Positions 53,091-60,907 of a stretch of 64,000 bases of DNA are shown here, one piece after another. The stretch covers positions 2,232,001-2,296,000 of the forward strand of contig NZ_CP127174.1 of assembly GCF_030273315.1 (NCBI RefSeq). The letters run 5' to 3'. The notes under the pieces were generated by a model, which searched no databases, was not told where the DNA came from, and saw only the letters and a list, made by a program, of their open reading frames with translations. The stretch comes from Natrialbaceae archaeon AArc-T1-2. GTDB lineage: Archaea; Halobacteriota; Halobacteria; Halobacteriales; Natrialbaceae. Position 1 is the first letter of the stretch; every line of letters starts with the position of its first letter. Both the position numbers and the translations under genes were made by a program.

Positions 53091-55979
53091 TTAGCCCGCG
53101 ATCGATTCCGCAACGTCGGTACCACCATCGTCTTCGTCGTCGTCATCCTCGGCTGCTCCGTCATCTTCGTCGTCATCTCCGGCTTCTGTGCCGCCATCAC
53201 CGTCTCCCTCCTCGGGAGCGTCGACGATGTCGATCTCCTCGGGTTCGATCGAAACCGACTCGCCCTCGACGACGTCGGTTTCGCTCACCGCGGTTTCGTC
53301 GACGAGTTGCTGCTCGTCGCCGTCGACGACGATCGTGTACTCACCGGTCGCCTCGACGCTACTGTCCGTGTAGCCGTCGTCGACGCCGAGTTCGTCGTCC
53401 GTCGCGTACGGGACGGTGAGTTCGAACGAGCCGTCGTCCTCGAGTTCGCCCGTCTGCTCGTAGACGAACGTTCGACCGGGTGCCGTCTCGAGTTCGACCA
53501 TCGCAGTCACCGTGGCGTTCTCGTCGATCTCGTCAGGGTCGACGGTGCCCGTAAGCGCCGCGCCCTCGACGCGTTCGAACGTCTTCACCGTCGAGATCAC
53601 CTCTCCGTCCCAGATCGGGATTCCAAGCTGCTGGAACAGCTCGTCGTCGGCTTCCGCCTGTTCGAGTGCGGACTGGACACCTTGGGTCTCGTTGCCCCAC
53701 GCCGACTCCAGCCCGAGATGACGGAACGGCAGCGAGTACTGTGCGGTTGGCATCCCGGTTCGTGGGTTTACCATCCCGCCGACGACCGCGTAGTCGTCGT
53801 TCTCGTGGACCAGCCGGTAGTGTTCCAGTTCGCTCGCGTCCTCGAGATACAGCGAGGCGAGCATCGTGTCGTGGTAAGCCTCGCTCGAGGCCGGAACGGG
53901 CTCGCCCTGGTACTCCCGCTGTTCGACGTACGTCTCGTACTCCGGTCCGGTCCACTCGGTGATCGCGCTGAACTTCCCGCCGGCCATCTCGTGATCGATC
54001 ATCACGTATCGCAGCTCCTCCTCGAGGTCGCTCTCGGCGACGGCCGCCTCGAGGGCGGCCTCGTCTGCCTCGTGGTCCGGCGACTCGCCGGCTGCGACCG
54101 CGTCGAGGTAGAGCTCGCCTTGCCCTTCGTCCTGGGCCGTAAAGAACGCCGCCGAGGAGCGGGCGTTCGACTGGAACGGGTTCGAGTGAGGGATCCGTTC
54201 GCCCTGGACCGTGATGAGGTGGCCGTAGTCCCACCACGACAACACGCCGTAGGTACCCGGTGGATAGTCGTAGCTGCCGTCCTCGGGGTAATCGTAGCTG
54301 CCGTAGTACTCGAGGCGGTCGGCGTTTTCTTCCTCGCCCCAGTCACCCGGCTCGGGCGTGTTCGCGTTCAGCCAGTGGGTCGCTTCCTCCCAGGTCGTCG
54401 CGTCCTCGCTGGGTCCGACGTGGTTGCCCCGCTCCCACGCCGTGTCCCCGCTGGCCGCGACCGGCGGGAGCAACGGTGCAAACAGGAGCATGACGACCAT
54501 CACGAGGACGATGATCTGGTAGGCCTCGACCTCCCGGAGCGACTCGTACCCGCTCCGGAGGTCGACGTCGAGATCGAACAGCCGAACGACGTCGGCGACG
54601 AAGACCGCGTTGACGATCGCGACCGCGAGCACGAGGTAGTAGGCGAATCGCATCTGGGTCATCGACATGCTGATCAGAAACAGCGACCAGACGACGACCA
54701 GCGTGTATTCGGCACGGTACTCGCGTCCGAAAAACGGCCGGGCGACGAGGAAGGCAAGCCCGGCGAGCATCGTGTAAAACGCCGTGCCGAACTCTTCGAA
54801 GACGTGGCCGGTGTAGTCAGGTGGGGGCTGGGCCTCGGCGATGGTGAGTCCCGCGCCACGCTCACCGATCGGCAGGACCCGTCCCTGCAGGTTCGAGACG
54901 AACGTGCTGTAGAAGTCCGGGAGGACGAGCGCCATCAGGCCGAACGCGACGACGACGAGTCCGCCGATCGCCACGGGATAGTACCGGCGGTCGGCCCCGT
55001 ACTCGTTCCACTGTCGGGCCAGCCAGGCCATGAAGACGGAGCCGACGGCGACGAGTGCGGCCGACACCGGTTGGAGGTAGCCGAAACTCGTCACACTCGT
55101 TCCTGGCTCCTCGATCAAAAGCGCCGTCAGCACCGCGGTCAGGCCGAGACTGATCGCGCCGACGAAGGCGACGTGGTCGGGCGAGACGCCACGGACGTAA
55201 TCGAGACAGAGCTGCACCGCGAAGAAGACGCCGAAGATGCCGATCAGGACGACGCCTGGCGGCCACGACCAGATATACAGCGTCAGGGCGATCCCGGCGA
55301 GAACGCTGTAGAGGGCGGGTTCGCGAAGCGCGTCGACGTCTTTGTCGGCGACCAGTTCCCAGATCGGCTTCTCGCGTTCGGCTACCCGCAGTGCAGCCAT
55401 CATCGCGAGCACGGCGATCGCCATGAACAACACCTCGGCGACGTGGTGCTGGAGCTGTCCTGTCGTGGTTCGATAGAAGAACGTTCCCGGTGCGAGCGCG
55501 AGCAGGACGATCGAGACGATACCGCCGATCGTTCCGCCGAGACGTCGTCCCATGTAAAACACCGGAATCGCGACCAGCGCTCCCATCACCGGAACGGCGA
55601 GCAACGCGACCGTATACAGCGTCTCGGTGGAGGGGTCGCCGAGCCCGACGATCATCGCTGCGATCACGATGAGCTGGTCGAACAGCGTCCCGAACTGGCC
55701 GACGTACCGGCCGTCGGGAAAGCTGGTCCAGACCTCATACGGCATCGTGTAGGGGAAGTTCTCCGCCGTCCACTGCACCGTTCGCCAGTGATACCACGAG
55801 TCGACCGCTGCCAGGGCGGGCGCGCCCTCTTCCATGGCGAACCGGTCGTACGCCCGGATCCGTGCGAGGAACATGAACAGTATCACGACCCCGAGTACGG
55901 GGATGTGATACCACTCGTCCCACCGCTCGAGGAAGGTCGCCTCGACGTCCTCCTCGAGACGCTCGGTGTCGGTACTCAT
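53091..55979 (-). CDS. aglB: dolichyl-phosphooligosaccharide-protein glycotransferase
   Basis: A 962-aa oligosaccharyltransferase. About 13 TM helices fill residues 25-510; the catalytic motif WWDYG is at 582-586, followed by the soluble C-terminal domain with the peptide-binding region, an Ig-like domain and an acidic Glu/Asp-rich tail (after about 905). It transfers glycan from a dolichyl carrier to Asn of N-x-S/T sequons on S-layer glycoproteins and archaellins. The start ATG at 55979 lies 26 bp after the promoter box, so its transcript is leaderless. It is the anchor gene of the glycosylation locus. Confidence 0.96.
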   Translation of the reverse strand: MSTDTERLEEDVEATFLERWDEWYHIPVLGVVILFMFLARIRAYDRFAMEEGAPALAAVDSWYHWRTVQWTAENFPYTMPYEVWTSFPDGRYVGQFGTLFDQLIVIAAMIVGLGDPSTETLYTVALLAVPVMGALVAIPVFYMGRRLGGTIGGIVSIVLLALAPGTFFYRTTTGQLQHHVAEVLFMAIAVLAMMAALRVAEREKPIWELVADKDVDALREPALYSVLAGIALTLYIWSWPPGVVLIGIFGVFFAVQLCLDYVRGVSPDHVAFVGAISLGLTAVLTALLIEEPGTSVTSFGYLQPVSAALVAVGSVFMAWLARQWNEYGADRRYYPVAIGGLVVVAFGLMALVLPDFYSTFVSNLQGRVLPIGERGAGLTIAEAQPPPDYTGHVFEEFGTAFYTMLAGLAFLVARPFFGREYRAEYTLVVVWSLFLISMSMTQMRFAYYLVLAVAIVNAVFVADVVRLFDLDVDLRSGYESLREVEAYQIIVLVMVVMLLFAPLLPPVAASGDTAWERGNHVGPSEDATTWEEATHWLNANTPEPGDWGEEENADRLEYYGSYDYPEDGSYDYPPGTYGVLSWWDYGHLITVQGERIPHSNPFQSNARSSAAFFTAQDEGQGELYLDAVAAGESPDHEADEAALEAAVAESDLEEELRYVMIDHEMAGGKFSAITEWTGPEYETYVEQREYQGEPVPASSEAYHDTMLASLYLEDASELEHYRLVHENDDYAVVGGMVNPRTGMPTAQYSLPFRHLGLESAWGNETQGVQSALEQAEADDELFQQLGIPIWDGEVISTVKTFERVEGAALTGTVDPDEIDENATVTAMVELETAPGRTFVYEQTGELEDDGSFELTVPYATDDELGVDDGYTDSSVEATGEYTIVVDGDEQQLVDETAVSETDVVEGESVSIEPEEIDIVDAPEEGDGDGGTEAGDDDEDDGAAEDDDDEDDGGTDVAESIAG

Positions 55980-56004
55980 TAGGTTCCACCAGTCCCAAGC
56001 CAAG

Positions 56005-56017
56005 AATAAGCCTTGTC
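56005..56017 (-). promoter_or_regulatory. aglB promoter box
   Basis: GACAAGGCTTATT read on the minus strand; it ends 26 bp upstream of the aglB ATG. The same 13 bp serve the divergent aglG-like gene. Confidence 0.65.
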
Positions 56018-56096
56018 ATCTGGTCGCGTCGCTTTCACGTTCGATGGCGAGCGTGCGTGACGTCTCGCTCGATGGTCGACGCCGCCTGTGGGAAAC

Positions 56097-56109
56097 GACA
56101 AGGCTTATT
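56097..56109 (+). promoter_or_regulatory. aglG-like gene promoter box
   Basis: GACAAGGCTTATT on the plus strand, ending 26 bp before ATG 56135; perfect inverted copy of the aglB box, same spacing to the start codon. Confidence 0.65.
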
Positions 56110-56134
56110 GACCGATCACGGAAACCGGAACGCG

Positions 56135-57094
56135 ATGAAGATCTCCGTCGTCGTCTGTACCTACGCGATGGAGCGATACGACGTCTTCACCGAGTGCGTC
56201 GAGAGCGTGCTCGCACAGACGTACGAGCCGCTCGAGGTCGTCCTCGTCGTCGACGGAAACGACGCCGTCTTCGAGCGCGTGCGGGAGGATTTCGGCGGCC
56301 TCGAGAACGTCGTGCTCCACTGCAACGAGGAAAACCAGGGCATCTCCTACAGCCGGACGAAGGGGGCCGAGATCGCGACCGGTGAGGTCGTGGCGTTTAT
56401 CGACGACGACGCCGTCGCCGAGGAGGACTGGATCGAGGAGCTAGCTCGAGTCTACGAGGAGAGCGATGCAATCGCCGTCGGTGGCCACGCGAAACCAGAC
56501 TGGGTGACCGAGAAACCGGACTTCTTCCCCGCGGAGTTCTACTGGCTCGTCGGCTGTGACGAACGCGGAATGGGCGAGCACATGGAAGAGCTCCGGAACA
56601 CCTACGGCTCGAACATCTCCTTTCGCCGGGACGTCTTCTTGAACGTCGGTGGCTACGACGAGAACACCGGCCGAAAAGGGGACCGCCACATCCAGGCCCA
56701 CGAAGCGCCCGTCTGTATTCGCATGGCCAACAAGTACGGCAAGGGTGTGATCTACAACACCGATGCCGTGGTTCATCACAAGTTATTCGACTATCGTGGG
56801 GACTTCAGGTGGCTGGTATTCCGGTCGTTCTGGCAGGGCTACTCGAAGCGAATCATGGACATCCTGTTGCCCGAGGCCGCGGGTGACAAGAACGAGTACC
56901 TGGGACAGCTGCTGCTCGAGTTCGTCCCGATGCGACTGAAAGAGCTCGTGCGTGAACCGTCGTCGGCGAAGGCGAAACAGCTCGTGACGATTTTCCTCTT
57001 TACGGCGGCCGTCGGGTTCGGGTATCTGTACGGGTTGCTTGAGGTCGATCGGTCCGAACTCGTCGACAGTCGAGACGCTGTGGCTGGTGACTGA
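56135..57094 (+). CDS. family-2 glycosyltransferase, AglG-like
   Basis: A 319-aa GT-A enzyme. MKISVVVCTYAMERYDVF opens the fold; FIDDDAVAEEDW carries the DxD-like metal site; the C-terminal region LVTIFLFTAAVGFGYLYGLL is a membrane helix. It strongly resembles haloarchaeal AglG, which adds the glucuronic acid to the dolichyl-phosphate glycan of the S-layer. Start ATG 56135 follows the shared promoter. Divergent from aglB. Confidence 0.85.
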   Translation: MKISVVVCTYAMERYDVFTECVESVLAQTYEPLEVVLVVDGNDAVFERVREDFGGLENVVLHCNEENQGISYSRTKGAEIATGEVVAFIDDDAVAEEDWIEELARVYEESDAIAVGGHAKPDWVTEKPDFFPAEFYWLVGCDERGMGEHMEELRNTYGSNISFRRDVFLNVGGYDENTGRKGDRHIQAHEAPVCIRMANKYGKGVIYNTDAVVHHKLFDYRGDFRWLVFRSFWQGYSKRIMDILLPEAAGDKNEYLGQLLLEFVPMRLKELVREPSSAKAKQLVTIFLFTAAVGFGYLYGLLEVDRSELVDSRDAVAGD

Positions 57095-57165
57095 CGGCCC
57101 TCTTCTGGCTTCAGCGCCTCACCGTACCCGCTCGAGCCTCGAGTCGTGGCACGCGTTTTCTGGTC

Positions 57166-57552
57166 TCAGTACGTTCGAACGCGAAGCTCCGGTACGCGGT
57201 CGAAATCGGAATCGCCGGTGACGAGTTCCTGCCCGTGCTCGATCGCGGTCGCGGCGATCAGACAATCGTTGAACCCGAGTTCCGAACCCGACTCGATCAA
57301 CTCGGCCTGGATCCGCCCTGCCCGACGCGCAACCGAGCGGTCGACCTCGAGCCACAGCAACGACTCGAGCAACTCCTCGGTTCGGCGAAACTCCCGTGCC
57401 GATCCGAGGTTCGCACCGATCCAGAGCTCGGCCGCCGCTACTGGGGTGACGCCGTGTCGTTCGCCCTCTCGATCGAGTTCTTCCATCGTCTCTCGAGCGG
57501 CCGCCGCTCCGTCGAGGACGTCGATCAGGAACGACGTGTCCAGACAGGCCAT
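57166..57552 (-). CDS. vapC: VapC-type PIN-domain toxin
   Basis: A 128-aa PIN ribonuclease with the acidic residues in LDTSFLIDVL (Asp5), AELWIG (Glu), GFNDCLIAA (Asp) and GDSDFDRV (Asp). In VapC these bind Mg2+ and cut RNA, often tRNA. It overlaps its antitoxin gene by one base (TGATG). Confidence 0.92.
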   Translation of the reverse strand: MACLDTSFLIDVLDGAAAARETMEELDREGERHGVTPVAAAELWIGANLGSAREFRRTEELLESLLWLEVDRSVARRAGRIQAELIESGSELGFNDCLIAATAIEHGQELVTGDSDFDRVPELRVRTY

Positions 57553-57776
57553 CAGTCGTACAGCCGCTCGAGGCGGTCGTCAGTTCGCTCCCGACTCGTT
57601 TCGATCGCCGCTCGAGCACGGTCGGCCGTCTTCTCGTCCCACGCGCCCCAGAACTCCGCGAGTTGGCGTCGTCCGAGCAAGCGGTCGATCGCCTCGCCGA
57701 AGCTCTCGTCGGCCCGTCGTTCCTCCCGGAGTTTCTCGTAGACGTCCTCCGGGATCGAGATGTTCTTGCTCCCCAT
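57552..57776 (-). CDS. vapB: VapB-type antitoxin
   Basis: A 74-aa antitoxin: N-terminal ribbon-helix-helix (KNISIPEDVYEKLREERRA) and a C-terminal acidic/hydrophobic toxin-binding tail (EFWGAWDEKTADRARAAIE). Start at ATG 57776; the longer ORF is rejected. Immediately upstream sits the C-terminal fragment of a broken glycosyltransferase gene. Confidence 0.9.
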   Translation of the reverse strand: MGSKNISIPEDVYEKLREERRADESFGEAIDRLLGRRQLAEFWGAWDEKTADRARAAIETSRERTDDRLERLYD

Positions 57777-57823
57777 ATTCGACTGTGTGTGCTGTGTGTG
57801 CAAAAATTCGTCGGCGGTTGCGG

Positions 57824-58018
57824 TCACGTCTCGAGTCGGGGAACGACCTCGAGGTCTTCGCGGTGCGTTCCCGCCAGGTACTCCTCGTCGTAGCCCAGCC
57901 CGCGACGACGGTGAGAAAGCGAGAGAGCGCCCCGAAGGCGAGTCGGTCGTTACTGAGGAGGTCTCGCTCGGGACGTTTGATTCCGCTGGGTCTCGGTGAA
58001 ATGTCGGGCGTGCCGTTA
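57824..58018 (-). pseudogene. C-terminal fragment of a family-2 glycosyltransferase, frameshifted
   Basis: The minus strand reads PRPSGIKRPERDLLSNDRLA and then, after a one-base deletion, GYDEEYLAGTHREDLEVVPR and a stop at 57824-57826. This corresponds to the last about 60 residues of the intact glycosyltransferase at 59409-60308 (PRPSGIKRPERDLPTRDRLA...GYYEEYLAGDRRGDLEGVPR). The N-terminal two thirds are absent. vapB begins 47 bp further down. It is a relic of a second gene copy cut by rearrangement. Confidence 0.85.
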
Positions 58019-58027
58019 TGTTCCGGA

Positions 58028-58041
58028 GTAGCTGAAGCTAC
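58028..58041. terminator. small hairpin downstream of the HTH gene
   Basis: GTAGC-TGAA-GCTAC forms a 5-bp stem with a GNRA-like loop; it lies 35 bp past the stop of the HTH gene of the toxin-antitoxin operon. Weak support as a transcription stop. Confidence 0.3.
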
Positions 58042-58075
58042 CGGTGGATACGATTTGCAGGGTTCCGAACAGGAG

Positions 58076-58501
58076 TCACGCAGATGCACCCTGTCGTTCA
58101 CCGTCTTTCGTCGGGGGAAATTGAATCGAGACGTCAATCGTATCGACGTCGCCGCGGAGAATCGGCTTCTTGCTCCGACCACTGATTTCGAACTCGACGA
58201 CGCCTAACGACTCGAGTTCTTCGAGATTCCGGTGGACTTCGCGGTAGTCCCGACCAACGACCGAGGCAGCGTCTCGAATACTCTCGGGTTCGTGCTCGGC
58301 GATCGCCTCGACGAGCTCGAGGTTCGACGTCCGCATAAGACGCTCGACGTCGTCGAACTCCTCGAAGTTCAGAACCCGGCGCACGTCCTGTTCGATCGCC
58401 TCGCCACTCTCGCCGGCTTCAGCACGACGCAACCGCTCTCGAGCGGTATCGCGATGTTCGTCGGCCTGCCGGAACGTGATTTTGAGCGTGTTTTCAGTCA
58501 T
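58076..58501 (-). CDS. HTH DNA-binding protein (HVO_A0114-like)
   Basis: A 141-aa protein with a winged-helix-like part (LVEAIAEHEPESIRDAASVV/GRDYREVHRNLEELESLGVV) and a C-terminal strand. It resembles the haloarchaeal HVO_A0114 antitoxin-type regulator, usually paired with a TumE toxin. Here its start overlaps the hepT gene (ATGA); the TumE gene seems to be reduced to a 15-codon tail fused in another frame (see findings). Confidence 0.8.
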   Translation of the reverse strand: MTENTLKITFRQADEHRDTARERLRRAEAGESGEAIEQDVRRVLNFEEFDDVERLMRTSNLELVEAIAEHEPESIRDAASVVGRDYREVHRNLEELESLGVVEFEISGRSKKPILRGDVDTIDVSIQFPPTKDGERQGASA

Positions 58502-58890
58502 GGTGTTCGACCTCCTCGATGAACCGGTCCCGGAGTTCCATACGAGTGTGCGAGAACGTCACGAAACCCGACCGCCTCTCGCAACTTTCGATCGAGTTCA
58601 TCGTCGATAACGCCGGATGCGTGTAGCTCCGAGATCACTCGTTTCCGTCGCTCGGGAACCGTATTCTGTTCGATTCGAAGGATCGTTTTCGCGATGTCGA
58701 GCGTCGCTGCGGTGAGCTTCTCGAACTTCCGTTCGACTGCGTCTCGACGGAACCTGTTCGCGTCCGAACGATACTCCGACCGCGACATGTTCTGGAGTTC
58801 GCGCAGATCGGACACGTTCCGTTCGATGTCTTCGACGGCGTCTGCGATCCGGTGGACCAGCTCGGCTGGCGGGCCATCGGCATCACCCAT
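58498..58890 (-). CDS. hepT: HEPN (HepT-type) toxin, shortened/frameshifted C-terminus
   Basis: A 130-aa HEPN protein. The HepT active motif R-x4-H-x-Y is seen at Arg110, His115, Tyr117 (FRDVLAHSYG). In type VII toxin-antitoxin systems that Tyr is AMPylated by MntA. The protein then ends after 13 unusual residues (GTPGPVHRGGRTP) instead of the usual about 25-residue helix; another frame at the same place reads ELRDRFIEEVEHHD and a stop. This looks like a deletion fusion. ATG 58890, 1 bp from the mntA stop. Confidence 0.8.
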   Translation of the reverse strand: MGDADGPPAELVHRIADAVEDIERNVSDLRELQNMSRSEYRSDANRFRRDAVERKFEKLTAATLDIAKTILRIEQNTVPERRKRVISELHASGVIDDELDRKLREAVGFRDVLAHSYGTPGPVHRGGRTP

Positions 58891-58891
58891 G

Positions 58892-59329
58892 TCAGGACGG
58901 CCCCTCTCGAAGCCGTTCGGCGGCAGCAGCGATGCGAGCACGTGCGTCTCTCCGTGATGGTGAGTCTCCCGCCACCTCCCGCTCGAGTTCCCTTCGGCGA
59001 CTGTCCGAACCGACGATCACGTCCCCATCGTCGAACGCGACCCATGCGAACTGGGGTGGCATCGAGTGGACGTCGACGACGTCCACGTCGGTCGGGAGTA
59101 CCCCGTCGACGTCGGACACGAGCCGAAGGTATACGTCGCTGTATCCGTCGTCCCCGGGACGGTGATCGTCGAACTCGACGGCCACGTCGACGTCGCTTCG
59201 GTCGTCCATCGAGCCGCGTGCGGCCGATCCGAACACCATCGCAAACGAGACGGGATGGCCGTCGAGCACGCTCCGAAGCGTCCGCCGGATCGAATCCGCG
59301 ACGCCGTCCGTCGGATCGCTATCGGTCAT
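58892..59329 (-). CDS. mntA: MntA-type nucleotidyltransferase antitoxin
   Basis: A 145-aa nucleotidyltransferase-fold protein. The signature GSAARGSMDDRSDVDVAV (GS-x2-RG-x5-6-SD-x-D) lies at 34-51 with catalytic Asp46 and Asp48, as in MntA, which AMPylates and silences HepT. C-terminal about 40 residues are charged helical. First gene of the minus-strand set mntA-hepT-HTH. Start ATG 59329. Confidence 0.88.
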   Translation of the reverse strand: MTDSDPTDGVADSIRRTLRSVLDGHPVSFAMVFGSAARGSMDDRSDVDVAVEFDDHRPGDDGYSDVYLRLVSDVDGVLPTDVDVVDVHSMPPQFAWVAFDDGDVIVGSDSRRRELEREVAGDSPSRRDARARIAAAAERLREGPS

Positions 59330-59408
59330 ACTCGAGACGTGGCCGCGAAACACCAATAGTGTTACCCGTCGTCGCGGATGTGCGGCGAACTCGTCCCGAA
59401 AGATCGTC

Positions 59409-60308
59409 TCAATCCAGGAGTCGCGGCACACCCTCGAGATCGCCGCGCCGATCTCCGGCGAGGTACTCCTCGTAGTAGCCCAGCCCGCGAACGGCGGTGA
59501 GCAGTCTCGAGAGCGCGCCGAAGGCGAGGCGGTCTCTCGTCGGGAGGTCCCGCTCGGGGCGTTTGATCCCGCTGGGTCTCGGTGGGACGCCGGGCGTACC
59601 GTAGCGGTCGGGGTGAAAGCGCTGGAGCTGACAGAGCCCGCGGCCGACGCGGCGATCCTTTTTGACGTGCGCCCGGAGGCTGTTTCTCGTCGGGTGGTAC
59701 ATCGTCACGTCCGCGGCGAAGTGGAGATCGTACCCCGCATCGTGAACCCGGTTGCCGAACTCCTTGTCGCCGCCGGACTCGAGGCGGTGATCGAACAGGC
59801 CCACGTCCTCGAAGACGGCTCGGCGGACGAACAGACAGCAGGTCGGGGCGAACTGCTGGGACTCGAGGTAGCCTTCGACGGGAAAGCCCGTGTGGTGATC
59901 GTAGCGGGCCGGGAGCGGCGGGTTCTCGGGGAGGGTGAGCTCGACGTTACAGCCCACGTAGTCGGCATCTGTGGACTGGAGGGTGTCGAGGGCGGACTCG
60001 AGCCAGTCCTCGGGGACGGTCATGTCGGCGTCGACGAACGCGAGGATTTCGCCGTCGGTGTTTCGGATGCCGGTGTTGCGGGCCGCGTAGGAGGACTGGA
60101 TCTCGCGTTCGTGGACGAGGGTGAGATGGTCGTGGTCTTTGTCGTAGGTGCGAACTATCTCCGGGGTGCGGTCGGTGGAGTCGTTGTCGACGACGACTAT
60201 CTGGTGGGGATGATCGGTGGACTGAGCGACGAGGGAGTCGATGGTGGCTCGGATACCGTCGGGGTCGTTGTAAACGGGGATGACGATCGAGACCGCCGGG
60301 TGAGCCAT
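59409..60308 (-). CDS. family-2 glycosyltransferase, intact copy
   Basis: A 299-aa GT-A enzyme (SIVIPVYNDPDGIRATI; DxD as FVDADMTVPEDW; GGDKEFGNRVHDAG as the ED-like region). C-terminal RPSGIKRPERDL region is shared with the 57824-58018 fragment; the N-terminal half is shared with 60908-61405, including a 128-bp identical run. Likely adds a sugar in the dolichol-linked glycan; it resembles AglE/AglI-type enzymes. Start ATG 60308. Confidence 0.87.
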   Translation of the reverse strand: MAHPAVSIVIPVYNDPDGIRATIDSLVAQSTDHPHQIVVVDNDSTDRTPEIVRTYDKDHDHLTLVHEREIQSSYAARNTGIRNTDGEILAFVDADMTVPEDWLESALDTLQSTDADYVGCNVELTLPENPPLPARYDHHTGFPVEGYLESQQFAPTCCLFVRRAVFEDVGLFDHRLESGGDKEFGNRVHDAGYDLHFAADVTMYHPTRNSLRAHVKKDRRVGRGLCQLQRFHPDRYGTPGVPPRPSGIKRPERDLPTRDRLAFGALSRLLTAVRGLGYYEEYLAGDRRGDLEGVPRLLD

Positions 60309-60365
60309 CGCTGGCAACGACGGGAGTTGGATGAATAAATCCGTTGATATACCTGATTCGACGGA

Positions 60366-60572
60366 TCAGGTGGCGTCGGCGGCGTCTAGCACGTCGTGAT
60401 ACAGTTCGTCGCTGATCCAGAACCCTTCGGCTCGAAGCCGATCGAGTTCGTTCCAGACCTGTTCGGGGGCGGTGACGCCGTCGAACTGCTCTCGAAGGAG
60501 ATCGAGTCGGCCGATCAACGCCAAATTGAGAAGCGGCGACGTGTCCGCGACGACGAGTTCACCGTCGGGCAT
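60366..60572 (-). CDS. truncated PIN-like toxin (DUF3368 family), internal deletion
   Basis: A 68-aa frame. The N-terminus VVADTSPLLNLALIGRLDLL matches the start of DUF3368 PIN toxins; the C-terminus RAEGFWISDELYHDVLDAA matches their end. The middle (normally about 80 residues with two of the acidic residues) is missing, in frame. It is likely a dead toxin. Its start overlaps the UPF0175 antitoxin by 14 bp. Confidence 0.75.
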   Translation of the reverse strand: MPDGELVVADTSPLLNLALIGRLDLLREQFDGVTAPEQVWNELDRLRAEGFWISDELYHDVLDAADAT

Positions 60573-60807
60573 ACTCGAGGTCTTCGTCGAGTTCCGCCGC
60601 GGTGTAGTGGCGATCGACCTCGCGGTCTCCGAGCAGGCGATGGAACTCGCGACGCGACAGCCCCGAGAGTTCCCGTGCTTTGCCAACCGAGAGGATACCC
60701 TCGCGATACAGCGCCACGGCCAACTCGCGACGCACCACGTCCTCTCGTTCGCCCTCGGGGACGTTCAGCGCCTCGTAGACGTCCGTCGGGAGATCGATCG
60801 TTCCCAT
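60559..60807 (-). CDS. UPF0175-family antitoxin
   Basis: An 82-aa UPF0175 protein (DVYEALNVPEGEREDVVRRE, then helix-turn-helix-like SVGKARELSGLSRREFHRLL, then short tail). Partner of DUF3368-type PIN toxins. Start ATG 60807; a minus-strand TTTATA (60830-60835) gives a leaderless transcript. Confidence 0.85.
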   Translation of the reverse strand: MGTIDLPTDVYEALNVPEGEREDVVRRELAVALYREGILSVGKARELSGLSRREFHRLLGDREVDRHYTAAELDEDLEYARR

Positions 60808-60829
60808 AGGTACTGATTCGCGGAGTCGA

Positions 60830-60835
60830 TATAAA
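60830..60835 (-). promoter_or_regulatory. TATA box of the UPF0175 gene
   Basis: TTTATA 23 bp before the ATG; leaderless spacing. Confidence 0.5.
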
Positions 60836-60907
60836 GGCCTTTGGCGGGTCGATGGTCTCGACTTCCCGCCGCCGTCGGTCCAGTCGCACTCCGCTCTGAG
60901 AGCGGCG

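Noticed and set aside
53307-55982. 891-aa plus-strand open frame opposite aglB
   Set aside because: Antisense shadow of aglB caused by high GC3; no protein-like domains, Arg/Asp-rich.
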